From Tetraselmis striata (taxonomy: Eukaryota; Chlorophyta; Chlorodendrophyceae; Chlorodendrales; Chlorodendraceae): 64,000 nt of DNA. Position 1 is the stretch's first letter, and every line of letters starts with the position of its first letter. Both the position numbers and the translations under genes were made by a program. Where the stretch lies: assembly GCA_006384855.1 (NCBI GenBank), contig VCJN01002851.1:1-64000 (forward strand), given 5' to 3'. The notes below the pieces were generated by a model. It was given only the letters and a program-made list of their open reading frames with translations. It did not search any database and was not told where the DNA came from. Below, one piece after another: positions 46,636 to 57,378 of the stretch.

Positions 46636-47160
46636 TTGCACTTTGCGCGTACTGCTGGGTTACATCCAGGCGGTGTCACACTATGCAACCGGAAAGGCTG
46701 CGTTGCTACTGCAAACGATGCTACGCCTCACTCGGTAGCAACCGCTGCCCCGCCTATCCCACAGCCGCTGCCCCCCCCCCCCCCCCCTTCCCCTCGCGCA
46801 CCGTCCTGCGACCTCGCGTGGATCCCCGCCACCAACAGCTTGCACTTGCACTTTGCGCGTACTGCTGGGTTACATCCAGGCGGCGTCACACTATGCAACC
46901 GGAAAGGCTGCGTTGCTACTGCAAACGATGCGACGCCTCACTCTGTAGCAACCGCTGCCGCGCCTATCCCACAGCCGCTGCCCCCCCCCCCCCCCCCCCC
47001 CCCCCCGCGGCGGGATCCCCGCCATCAGCAGCTTGCACTTGCACTTTGCGCGTACTGCTGGGTTACATCCAGGCGGCGTCACACTATGCAACCGGAAAGG
47101 CTGCGTTGCTACTGCAAACGATGCTACGCCTCACTCGGTAGCAACCGCTGCCCCGCCCAT
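46636..47160. repeat. Three tandem repeats of about 180–210 bp with poly(C) cores (CACTA copy 2)
   Basis: Counterpart of 13610–14135. The anchor GGCTGCGTTGCTACTGCAAA recurs three times, with C runs of 15–26 in two units. Confidence 0.75.
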
Positions 47161-47165
47161 CCCAC

Positions 47166-47635
47166 TCGCCTTGGCGCCGCGCTGCCCCGGCCGCCGCGCC
47201 TTGGCGCCGCGCTGCCCCGGCCGCCGCGCCTTGGCGCCGCGCTGCCCCGGCCGCCGCGCCTTGGCGCCGCGCTCCCCCGGCCGCCGCGCCTTGGCGCCGC
47301 GCTGCCCCGGCCGCCGCGCCTTGGCGCCGCGCTCCCCCGGCCGCCGCGCCTTGGCGCCGCGCTCCCCCGGCCGCCGCGCCTTGGCGCCGCGCTGCCCCGG
47401 CCGCCGCGCCTTGGCGCCGCGCTCCCCTGGCCGCCGCGCCTTGGCGCCGCGCTCCCCCGGCCGCCGCGCCTTGGCGCCGCGCTCCCCCGGCCGCCGCGCC
47501 TTGGCGCCGCGCTGCCGCGGCCGCCGCGCCTTGACGCCGCGCTCCCCCGGCCGCCGCGCCTTGGCGCCGCGCTGCCCCGGCCGCCGCGCCTTGGCGCCGC
47601 GCTGCCCCGGCCGCCGCGCCTTGGCGCCGCGCTGG
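47166..47635 (+). repeat. 30-bp minisatellite, about 16 units (CACTA copy 2)
   Basis: The unit CGCCTTGGCGCCGCGCTGCC plus CCGGCCGCCG is repeated with single-base variants (GCTCC/GCTGC, one TTGACG). All frames stay open because 30 is divisible by three, producing long artificial ORFs on both strands. Confidence 0.95.
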
Positions 47636-47639
47636 GTCT

Positions 47640-49028
47640 AGAGTCCTCCCCTCCCTGGTGAGCGCGTCCACCTGCGCCTTGCGCTCGGGGCCGTCCTCCT
47701 CCGTCACCACATTCTGCAACCCCCACCGCGTGACGAACCACGCAGCTCCTTGCATGCGCTTGTACATGTGCCCAAGCACCGCCTGGGGACGCGAAGCTCC
47801 TTCTCGGTCATGATCGCCTTCACCCGGGCCTCCTCGAGCAGCGGACCGGCGTTAAGAATGGAAAACGTTTCCATGTGGTTCAAGCAGTCCTCCATGACCC
47901 AGCCGGACTGCACCGTCACCTTGCCTGACCCTGCAGTCATGGGGGGGTTTACCTTTCGATTCTTGGACACTGCAAACGAAGGGCGCAACCCGCGTTCAAA
48001 GTTGCTGGGTATCGGGACTAAAGCCTGGCGCCGGTCTTCCTGCTTCATAGCTCGGAATCCAATGTGGCCCTGCACGGTGACAAATTTCCTCCGGAAGTCC
48101 CTTCCCAAGCCAAAAAAAAACAGGTGGAACGGCGCGAGGGGGAAGAGGTTGACCATGCTGACATAGCCAAGGACCACATGCACATGGCACACGCCATGGC
48201 AGCCAGTGTTGTGCTTGGCCTCCGCCAGCCGGGTTGTGTTGAACGCACGCCGGGCAAGGTGCGTGATTCACTGGACAAGTCATCGCCTTCATGGACGGTT
48301 ACCCAGCGAGCATCCCCGTCCGCATCCACAGGGGGGTGCTCCTGGGCAGCCGCCATAGCCTCCACAACCTGCCACGCCGACCGGGCGGGTGCGTGTGATT
48401 CCATACAACCGCAGTTGAGTGGTGCCACCCGCACGCAGGCCGGGCCCACTCACCTCTGAACGCAGAAGGTCCACAATGTCACCGTCCTCGAAAACAGCGC
48501 GCCACTGGGTCGCCCCGCCGTAGTCCTCCAACACCCACTCGGTAACGACGCCGGTTATCACGCCGTAGTGCCATACTCCCCGGAACTTCTTGGCGATGAC
48601 CTTCATGTAGAAGTCACCGGGATCGCCTTTCCGTATCACGCCCTCATCGGCAGCTTCCACGTCCGCCGGCGGCCACGCAGGCGCGTCGATGTCCACACCG
48701 TCTTCGCCAACGGGGTCCTCCCCCACACCCATCACATCGTCCTCCGAGACCGGCGCCGGCGGGCCGTTTCCGACGGCTGCAGCTACTCCTGCTGCCGCCC
48801 CTGCCGCTGCTGCTGCTACTGCTGCCGCTCTGCTGCTGCTGCTTGTAATAAGGCGGCCTTGCGGTGCAACTTAGCCGCACGCTTCAACGAGTGGCTACAG
48901 TTCGGGTATTTCCGGAAGTGCCGCTCTCGCGCCGTCCTTTCACTACTGACCGTCACGATGCCGTGGCAGTGCTTGCATGTGTACACGCCATTCTTCGACA
49001 CACTCGACATCCATCCCTCTCCCGGCAT
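47640..49028 (-). pseudogene. CACTA copy 2 transposase-like gene, 3'-deleted
   Basis: ATG at 49028 starts MPGEGWMSSVSKNGVYTCKHC, a BED-like finger, then RERHFRKYPNCSH. The CAG repeats coding the alanine tract have a length that throws the frame. The Tudor-like block is intact (FYMKVIAKKFRGVWHYGVIT … WRAVFEDGDIVDLLRSE) and ends at a GTGAGT donor near 48455. The core HVHVVLGYVSMVNLFPLAPF and GLGRDFRRKFVTVQGHIGFR follows. The intron that in copy 1 holds a long poly(C) run is here only about 22 nt (GTAAACCCCCCC … CTGCAG), too short for normal splicing. The C-terminal part found in copy 1 (13030–13188) is absent, replaced by minisatellite and tandem repeats. It is non-functional as it stands. Confidence 0.55.
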
Positions 49029-49604
49029 GCCTGCTGCCGCGCGCGCGCGGGGGGGGGGGGGGGGGTTGAGAGTTGGGGTGGATGTAGCCCACCACCGGCA
49101 GGGAGCACAAATGCGAGTGCGCGGCTGTCCGCGCTTGGTTCAGCGGTGAGCGGCGGTGACCGCCAGGCGACCCCGTACTTCATGCGCGTGCTGGGGCGTT
49201 ACACAATCATCAGCAGTTAGGGCGGCTGCATTAAAACGCGCACCTACGAACACCACCTACCGCCTACCACCTACCGTACCACCTACATCCGCCCACACCT
49301 CCGCCCGTCGTGCCGCACACCGCCGCACACCGCGGCGATGTGCAGCGATGTGCAGCGAGTACTTGCAGCCGCCTGTACTTAGCCCGGGTACTCCGCGTCG
49401 GCGGGCGACACGCGAGCCCGCGTGCGCATATCAATTTGATGAAATTATGGAAACGAGAAATTCATATAGTACTTTATAGGTCGCGCGCGATAGTCGTCGC
49501 TACTGGGTATGAAATCCACGTCCCTCGTCCGTCCCGTATCGTCCCCGTATGTCGTCGTTCGTCACCAGTAGGGCACATTTACGTCACATCCGAATCTCAC
49601 AGTG

Positions 49605-50500
49605 CGAGAAGAGGAAGAAGGCTTCTCGCGCGAAGAAGAAGAGGAAGGTTTCTTGGCCTTGACCTTCTCAATCGCCTTCTTCAGCTCCTTGTAGTCCGCT
49701 GAGCCCTTCCCGCGGAGAGGGTCCACTGCATCGAACTCCTTGGCGACGTCCGCGCCGTACTCGTGCTCCACATGCAGCTTCTTGCCACGCTTGTTAATCC
49801 GAAGAGCTACGGTGGTACACAAAGCCAGTGCCGCGGTGATCGTCTTTAACAGCTCCGCAGACGACGCTGGCGAGGAAGCAGGAAGATCGGTGCCGTCCTC
49901 AACCAAGTCACGCAGAGGCTCCTCCGCCGGTGCCAAAAGGTCATATATAGATCTGGAAGACGTCGTCTAGGTCGCGTTGAAGAATACGAGCATCAGCGGT
50001 ATGGCGGCGGTGAACCTTACCATCTTTGTCCAGCCAGCCATCCTCGGGTGCGTGGATGGTGCGAGACGGAGCTTCCACAGCTGCAGGTTGAGCTGGTCTC
50101 TTGCCCTTGCGGTCGTAGTCGGCGTCCCCCTTCGCAACGCGTTTCGAAGCTGAAGCCGAAGCGGACGGACCGCTCGACGACGCGACTGCCTGCCTAAGCT
50201 CAGAGACCTCTCGTTCGATACGGAGTAGAGCAGCAGAAGTATCAGCAATTGCCTGTCTAGCGGCGACGAGAGGGGGAGATTCAGCTACCCCGTCTGCAGG
50301 TAGAGTGTCGCCATCTAGGACAGTGAGATGATTTTCGCGCGAAACGAGTTGCTCGCGAAGAGCTCTGCGAGACTCAAGTAACTCGTTCCAAACGAGTTCA
50401 AACTTGTCTACTGCTAAAACAGAGACGAGAAAGCAAGGCGACAGCACCACAAGCGAGACAAGGAGCTACGCCCAAGACGGACTCGCGGAGCGAGCCATGG
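49605..50500 (-). pseudogene. Gag-like coiled-coil protein of PAT-like element 2 (fossil)
   Basis: The minus-strand frame has FELVWNELLESRRALREQLV, LLRIEREVSELRQAVASSSG (coiled coil) and RTIHAPEDGWLDKDGKVHRR. A second part has EEPLRDLVEDGTDLPASSPA, RINKRGKKLHVEHEYGADVA and a lysine/serine-rich end cut by CACTA copy 2. A zinc knuckle, CYRCQRKGHFSRDC, lies beyond the insertion at about 42325–42375. Coiled coil plus CCHC knuckle is the usual make-up of a gag. It is broken by the insertion and at least one other change. Confidence 0.6.
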
Positions 50501-50588
50501 TGAGTGCCGGGATCAAACACACTACAGAACGCAGAAGAAATTTGAATTTTTTGTAGTCGAAGATAAACGAAAATGTACCAGTCGTAGA

Positions 50589-50784
50589 AGACAATATAGT
50601 CGGGTGCCTTCCAACAACTGAAGGCGCCCCCGGTCCGCGGCCGCCCTTTATACTCGGCTAAAGGGCGCCGCCGGACCGGCGCTGGCCGGTACTGGCGTAC
50701 CGGGCCGGCAGGGTCGTCACTTAACCCTGACGGCGCTGCGAACACCAGGGTTTCCTAGGTCGTTCCTCCCAAGGAAACCCTACA
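50589..50784 (-). repeat. A1 direct repeat of PAT-like element 2
   Basis: 196 bp partner of 41192–41387. It contains a GC-rich inverted segment (GGCGCCGCCGGACCGGCGC) and, on the minus strand, TATAAAGGGCGG, a possible promoter. Confidence 0.85.
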
Positions 50785-50959
50785 GTTTTACAGTTATTAA
50801 TATTGCGGCGCTCACGGGCAGCAATTCCTGCGAACGAGCGCCCTCGCCCCCCCCCCCCCCCCCCCCCCCCCCTCCCCACCCCCCAGCCAACACTCTGACG
50901 CAACTTCGCATATCAAGTCCAAGCCATCCAATATACCTGTGCAACGCCGTAGATTTACT

Positions 50960-51213
50960 ATGGGAAGCCGTTCTCTGATGCGACAGGGTGCGCTGCGCGT
51001 CCTGGCGGGCTGCTCCGCAGAGGCGGCATGCCAACGGTTGTCTGTGCGAGCTGCGTCAGAAGGCGCTGTGTTTCAGTCGGCCTTCAGTTCCATACACAAA
51101 TACCTAAATACCTCGCCTAGTCAACTCCTGAGGAATTGCACATGGCGCGGTGTTTCGGCACGTTTCGCGGCGCACATGCCGGGATCTCCGCCTGATACAG
51201 GTGTGTGGCGAGA

Positions 51214-51244
<31 letters not shown>

Positions 51245-52843
51245 CGCGCATCCCCAGTTTGCTATGGTTCAACGCAGTAATGGCTTAAATAGTGCCCATC
51301 AAATTCATTTCAGACAGGGGACGTTCACACTGGGCTGATGGCAAACTTGGCCAACTGCTTCAAGAGCAGAATCGCAAACTTTGGTTCAAGGGGATACAGG
51401 AAAGGCTGAGGTGAGGCGCACATTTCCATCAACTCCTTTTATGGCTCACCTGCTACAACATGCTGTGGATGCCTGGGACCACGCTAGTTCTGCTGCACCG
51501 CATTCATGCCTGTGATAGCACAATGCCGGGCGAGCTGGCTTATACATGCACATCCCTGATTCACCCTGTACATAACCTTTTACATGCGGCGCATTGCGTC
51601 TTAATTGAGTATCAACACAATCCTGGCTCGTGTGGCATGACAGCAAGTTCAACATCCCTGCAGACACTCAGCAGAACATTTCCGGGTATCTGGATGCCGC
51701 GTTTCTGGATTTGGCAGAGAAACACTGCGATGTGGTCAGTGATGAGAGAAGTTCAGTTCACTTGCAGGTGCGCCTCACAGAGACACTGGTTGTCCTGCTG
51801 TACATAGTGACACCTCTGAAGGCTCTTATGCCATCGCTCTCGAATGACCGATAGGACACAACCTACATAATCCGGGAGTGTCTCATCTGGTTTAAACCTA
51901 ATGCAAGAGAAGTTCGTCATATGCGATGTCTGCCCTCTTGTAGTGAATCAGCTGCAGGCACATGTCCTGACCACCCGTACTTTATGCAGACCGCATGTCT
52001 CGTCCTGGCAACGCATCAAGTCCTTCTGCCCTTTGTCCGCAACGAAGAGGTACCGCTACTGTGTTGGCTTGGTTTCTTTACATCAGCAGCTTCCCTTCCA
52101 TTACTTCTCACCCTGGTTGTCCACGTTGAAGGCTGCAGCTCTTACACATCTCTCCCGTGCGAAGGAACTCATTGACATAATCAAGGCTCAGATGGGAAAC
52201 GCGACATCCCCAATGCTGAGGTATGCATCTGTGGGTCATGCGCCTAGGCTGTGGTTGCTCCTTGGGCTTGCCTGCTTTTAGCTGTTTCCGTGTGTATATT
52301 GCTGCTATCGGCTTGATTGGCACACGTGCCGTGATATCGATCTTTCAGGAAGATGTTGAAGATGACATTATACTTCTCTCGTGATCCATTTGCCTCCACA
52401 GTGAGTCCGGCTGCCTGTCGTGGTTGTGCCATGCTATGCTGGTTAGTGCAGCCAATCGCATGCGCACTACTGCCGTATGCTCACATGTTGTGAATATGGG
52501 GACTCCCTGAGCCGCTGTTACGGCCCTCTATGCCCATCAGTCCAAGAGAATGAGCGCTCTGCAGAGCGACTTGGGTGGGGCTGTGGACGCCAATCTTGTG
52601 CAGTCTGAAAGGTGATGTGGCACCTCTCCACTGGCGCATCCGCAGTGTATGGATGTTGATAGCTCTGGCATAAAGCGCTGAGGTGACATTGGGTATTTGC
52701 CGGCAGGGAAACAAAGCTGGAGGTACATTCATGCCTCTACAATACAGTCTTCACTGCCGAGCATAAAGCCTACCTTGCAGACTGCTGCTGCTGCTCAGTG
52801 GACTCTGCGCTGTGGTTTGAGGGGTTGGATTCCTTTGGCATAG
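50960..52843 (+). CDS. Probable mitochondrial protein, eight exons, family not recognised
   Basis: ATG at 50960 opens MGSRSLMRQGALRVLAGCSA, an arginine-rich, acid-free stretch typical of a mitochondrial presequence. Phase-consistent GT–AG exons are 50960–51200, 51314–51410, 51644–51767, 52090–52220, 52349–52400, 52541–52611, 52707–52722 and 52781–52843, giving 264 residues and a TAG stop. Later exons carry WADGKLGQLLQEQNRKLWFK, DAAFLDLAEKHCDVVSDERS, LTHLSRAKELIDIIKAQMGN and MLKMTLYFSRDPFAST. There is no transmembrane segment beyond the presequence. Intron 1 contains a roughly 26-base poly(G) run 20 bp after its donor. The 16-nt seventh exon is the least certain. The gene runs tail to tail with ATG9. 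I do not recognise the family; a matrix or inner-membrane-associated role is only suggested by the presequence. Confidence 0.7.
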
Positions 52844-53328
52844 AATTCAGCCTTGACAGCCGGCTGCCTGACAATGACAGCACCTGCTGCCTCAGAATCA
52901 GGCGGAAGGACTGAGTTCAGCTGTTCATTTTTCATGCACTGGACCTGAGGTGCTGAGCTGCTCGCACTCTCAGCCATGTCAAGATTGCTATCGAGACAAT
53001 GTGACGATATCCCTCGCGTTATCGTTGAACGGCTGCGTTGCATTGAAAGGCTGCGCCACGGGATGCACGTAACCGCTGCATGAAATAAATAAGGAATTGC
53101 GACGTATTGTTCCGAATTTTTACATCTCTTGCTGGCTACAGTTACATATACCCGTACGATTGAGCAAAACACACACAACGTACGGCATTGGTAAAGTGAC
53201 AACAGGTGGACAATCTTTCGAATTGCCGCACGCCTGCTACTGAACATCCATTATCTAGGAGCTAGGGATATACATCACATTCTGAGCTCCACAGAACCAC
53301 TGAGAGGGCCTTCGTATGGTGCTGAGCA
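52844..53328. other. Convergent intergenic spacer
   Basis: About 485 bp between the stops of two converging host genes, expected to hold both 3' UTRs. The minus-strand ORF at 52795–53247 lacks motifs and is probably fortuitous. Confidence 0.5.
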
Positions 53329-56300
53329 TCAGAGCCTTGGTGACTTGAGCGGGTAGGTCCGTGACACCCTTGGATCCTCGAGTCCATTTTCCATTGTGCC
53401 TACCATATCGGCGTGCATATACATGGTCTGCAGCGCAGCCTGCGCGACTGCAAGCTGTAGCAGGGACCGTCCCTGATGCGGCAAGTCCCCAGTCGAATGA
53501 CGCAACACTGGCAACTGACTGGAAGATACAAGATGGTCAGTTGCATTTCGTGGCTGCGTGTCCCCAACCCTGGAGGGGAGCCGCATCCCTCCGCGGGTAA
53601 TGATATCGGTTCTGCTCCACAGAGGTCTGGCGGCTTCATGGGACGACTCTGCGCAGCGACAGGTTGCTCCCGTAAGCCGGCTGTGAGACGACAACCAAAA
53701 CACAACGCATGGCGCAAGGAATGACACATTTGCTGCACCTGCTACATCGGCCTGCACCCCTCCATCCTGCGCTGGCGACACATGAACGGAGAGCGATTCC
53801 AGCATGTTCCGCTGCAGCTGTTCCGGGGGCTCCCAGAATTGATATGTAGTTACAAAAGACAGAAACGATTTCTCCATCTTGCCCTGCACAGACAGACAAC
53901 AAGAATGCCAGCTGTTCAGTTCTGAAGTGCTTCAAAAGCGCCCAGAGCTGCCTGGATGAAAAGCACGGAGTGCACATTACACATACCAAAGCCTGTTGCT
54001 AGAGGGGGACACCCGTTTGAGATCAAATTCACCAATGAGGAAATTGCCCCCCCCCCCCCCCCCCCCCCCCCGGCAAAACACGCACACTGCATGGTTGGCA
54101 TTGACCTGATGGCTTCGGTGATCTCGTGGCACATTGTCCGGTCCCCCATAGCGTCTGCTTCCATGACGCTCAAAGTCAAACTGCGCTAGGCTGCACACGT
54201 CCCCCAGGCCAGGGACATGGGTAGTGCTGTGGCGGATGAATCCGCAGATAGCATCTATGGGCAAAGGATAACCGCACAATTGTCAAATTTGAGTGAAATG
54301 CTTCTCATTCTGATTTCAGGCAAGCAGATACTTCAGGATGATGCTGCGATGGAAGCTGGGGGCAGCGCACCTGCGCAATGGGGCAACGACACCCCCAAGA
54401 TGTATGGAGCTAGGAATACAGAGGACAGCTCCTCAACGAACAGCAAAGCCTGCAAAGACATCGGCTCAGTTGCGGCCCTGGGCCATGCAGTGGTCCTTGC
54501 GCACGGAGAAAGAACAGCATGGACATGCAGCCAGAATTTCCACCTTGTAGCAATACATCCGCTCAAACTGCTCCTGTACTTCTCGTGTGTGGGACCTTCC
54601 TCGCCAGTGTCGTGGCATAAAGTGCGTATATCTTGCCACCTGAGTATTTACAAAGTGTAAATGGCGGGAGATGCTTCCATGCTGTCGCCATAGATACCGA
54701 CCAGTATAGTAGCATTGTTCTCAGACATGGCAGGCTGCATGGCAGGCGGGCAGAGGGGGGGCGCGTACGGGGTGGCGGGGGGTTAGTGTGTCTATGTGTG
54801 AGTGTGGAAGGAAAGGAAGGGGGGGGGGGGGGGTTGAAACGCATCACCTTTGCCATGGCGTCTTCTGGGTCAAACATGGGAGCTCCCTCCCCAATGAGAG
54901 AACGGCTGACAGCAAGCAAAACACCCAGACAGGCCCCCCAGTAGACAAGGTTATGGCCAGCGAAGTGGCGCTCCATGAGGACATCGTTAACGACCGCCAG
55001 GAAGAGTATGAGAGCGGCAAAACTCCCAGAGATGAAGGCGACAAACTTGGCTACCTGCGGAATTATTATCCACGCACGCCGCCGGCGCAGCCATCAGGGA
55101 AGCAGTGTGAATGCTGTGGAGATCCGCAGCCATCACAACGCCATTGCCTCGATACGACAGCACACACCTGCCGAACAATTGGAGTAGGAAACTGTGATAT
55201 ATACTTCGATGCAGCATCTTGGCTGAACGCCAGCCGCTCGTCCACCAGGTGCACCATCTCATTGAACTCCCGAAGCCGCCATGTTGCATATGGAGACCAG
55301 TTCCGAGCCGCCACCAAACTGCGAAAACCAGGCAAGTCAGACATGCACAATCACACTTCAGTACTTACCTGATCAGCCAGATCATACGCAAACATCAGCC
55401 CGTTTTGTTGTGTATCGCTGCCGGAGGAAACGGACCAAGGTCTGAGTCACACCTTGGATGATGGTAGAACTTCTCAGCGTTCCTCATGAAGAAGTAAATG
55501 AGAAGGAAGGCCATCAGGAACGGGGAGACGAGAAGATTGATGGCAGCCAGCACACGGAAACGCCTTCTCAACTGCTCTGGGTCATGCTGCAACATGCCAG
55601 CGTGAATGGTTATAATTGGGATCAGGAATGGGATCCCGTGTATTGAAGAAGACTGTTTGAGCAAGTCTCAGAGTGGATACGTAGACTCTCATCTATAGTG
55701 GTTGCCTGCAGAAGGGGGACTCTCTCGTAGACTCTCACCTTGAAGCTTGGGCGTATTTGAAAGTTCTTATCGAACATGGGATCTAGCAGGCAGTATCTCA
55801 GATTCCATTCCATGATCTTCGTGAGGAGGACTCGGCGCCGCAGCCCCGGAACGGGAATGTTCAGTGCCAGTACACCCTGCATGTGAAAGTGCCTTCAGCA
55901 TGCAAGTTGCCGGAGCTTACACAGCCTGGTAAACTGGGTGCATAGTTATGGAAGTGCAAGTAACACGCCATAAGGCACAAGCCTGTTCACCGGGTCCTAG
56001 TGATAACCAGCAATGGGATTCACCTTATTTATCATGCCAATCAAAAAGTTGTCCTTGCGCATGATCCTGGCACATATGTCATGTGCTGAAAGGTCTCTCA
56101 CCACACACAGCCTGATGTGCTGCTGCAGGAGCACTATGCGCTGCAGAACCTCTGGCCACGTGGTGGTCGCAACACTCCTGTCGCTGATGCCTAATTTGTT
56201 CTGATAAAAGTGACGCATTTCGCAGGCATCTCGTATGTCTTCCACCTGCCCCCCCCCCACCCCGCGTAGTGTTAGTATTAGTGGAATCCTTCGCAAAGTA

Positions 56301-57378
56301 TACGTTACTTGGAGTGCTGCACATTCCATCGATTTGCAGGTGACTCACCAAGTGCAGCAGCGACCACAGCCAATATAGGCATAGTAGTCCCAGGTACGCC
56401 AGAGTGGTTGTAGTCCACCACACGGCATGATCTCTCAGAGGCCTCTCTAAGAAGGCCACATCCATGATGTCGCACTTCCTTTCAATGATGCATGGCAAAT
56501 GGAGAGCATCCCAGTCGACGGCCAGAAGAAGCGTAGCAGAGAAGACGATGGTAAATGCTAGAGCAGCGATGCTGAGAAGCCTTGTGGTGACCATGACGAC
56601 AAAGCCTTTCTCGACATAGTACCTGCATTACATTGCGCAGTACTTGATGAGCCCTCAACATGCGCCCAAGCAAACCTGCCACTGGAGGCACGGGTAGCAG
56701 CGCCCCCTCGCCAACCTCTGCCCTCCCGGCCGTAGTCAGTAAACAAAGTGAAAATGCGGGTGCATGGCCCAGGGCCGGTGGTTGACTGTCGAATTATCTG
56801 TCAAGTGTGAAACGAAAACGTGCTGGCGCCCATACCTGTAAATCCTGGCAAAAAAGCTGTCCAGGTTTGGCACGGCCTCAATCTCATAGCTTTCGCCAAG
56901 GCTGAGGTCTATGGCGCAGTCCTCGGGGCTGGCACTGCGGAAACACCCGACCTCTTAGCACCGTGTGAGCACTCGCACGAACCTGCATTCACGCTAGGCG
57001 GCAGCACGCGTAACTTGAACACCGAACAGCAGCAAGGCGCCTGCAAACCCGACTGCCACAGCAGCGCTTCACGGTACTTCGTACATGGCTGGTAGGATTC
57101 GAGCGGTTTTTTCTTTCTTGCATGAGCCTAGCTCAAGCGAGGCAAGGCAGGGAAGGGCCGGGCTCGCTCGCACGTTGCAAGGGAAAGAGGGGGGGGGGGG
57201 GGGGGGCACCCTACCCTTCAAGCGGCTCGTAGTCGCGTCGTGTTGGCACGGCATTGAGCTCAACCCACGGAGGTGCTCCGCCTGTATCACCCGGCATTAT
57301 ATATGCGGACAGCCACTGAGATGGGCCTGGGAGACAAGTCGGCCCGTTTTGGGGTCCTGGTCGCGGAAGTCCTTGCAT
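53329..57378 (-). CDS. ATG9: Autophagy-related protein 9 (lipid scramblase), complete, twelve exons
   Basis: The ATG is at 57376–57378 (an in-frame TAG lies just upstream). Exons: 57378–57215, 56934–56836, 56622–56349, 56245–56024, 55876–55739, 55586–55453, 55318–55168, 55054–54848, 54639–54544, 54449–54371, 54254–54088 and 53883–53329. All phases agree, giving 761 residues, a normal length for the family. Signature blocks in order are NLDSFFARIYRYYVEKGF, DLSAHDICARIMRKDNFLI, LLTKIMEWNLRYCLLDPMF, LRRRFRVLAAINLLVSPFL, ATWRLREFNEMVHLVDERL, YTHFMPRHWRGRSHTREV and FVEELSSVFLAPYILGV. Membrane segments lie in exons 3, 6 and 8. ATG9 is a trimeric scramblase on vesicles that seed the autophagosome. 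The C-terminal 184 residues (exon 12) are less conserved. Introns 1, 3, 8 and 11 contain poly(C)/poly(G) runs. No damage was seen. Confidence 0.93.

Larger units (their letters stand above)
42471..49604 (-). mobile_element. CACTA/EnSpm DNA transposon, copy 2 (7134 bp)
   Basis: The ends are CACTGTGAGATTC at 42471 and GAATCTCACAGTG at 49604, flanked by CGA on both sides (42468–42470, 49605–49607). It is inserted in the gag region of PAT-like element 2. It is the inverted counterpart of 10887–18326, close to identical over most of its length. It differs by a minisatellite expansion (about 16 units versus 2), loss of about 580 bp next to it, a shorter poly(C) intron and small indels. The different target duplications show separate insertion events. 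Confidence 0.9.
40770..50784 (-). mobile_element. PAT/DIRS-like retroelement 2 with split direct repeats, interrupted by CACTA copy 2 (fossil)
   Basis: Direct repeats of 196 bp (A1 50589–50784, A2 41192–41387) differ at about two positions. A block beside A2 (B1, 41388–41457) is repeated outside it at 40770–40832 (B2). The order A1–gag–B1–A2–B2 repeats the architecture at 6312–9369. On the minus strand a TATA-like TATAAAGGG lies in the A repeat. Coding remnants are a coiled-coil gag-like protein, a CCHC zinc knuckle and a stretch resembling the segment before a DIRS-type reverse transcriptase (RDWVRHGFRMNWADG, 41515–41853). RT itself is missing, so it is a deletion derivative with a few breaks. 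Without CACTA the A1–A2 unit is about 2.45 kb. Near-identical repeats mean it is recent. Confidence 0.65.

Noticed and set aside
47166-47635. CRISPR-like array
   Set aside because: Units are contiguous with no spacers, lie in a eukaryotic transposon and are a minisatellite.
47084-47779. Long ORFs of 200–340 codons on both strands
   Set aside because: They arise because the 30-bp minisatellite keeps all frames open. The true transposase-like frame lies upstream and the array replaced its end.
10887-49604. One large inverted segmental duplication or foldback
   Set aside because: Each copy has its own 3-bp target duplication and different flanking elements, and homology stops exactly at the transposon ends.
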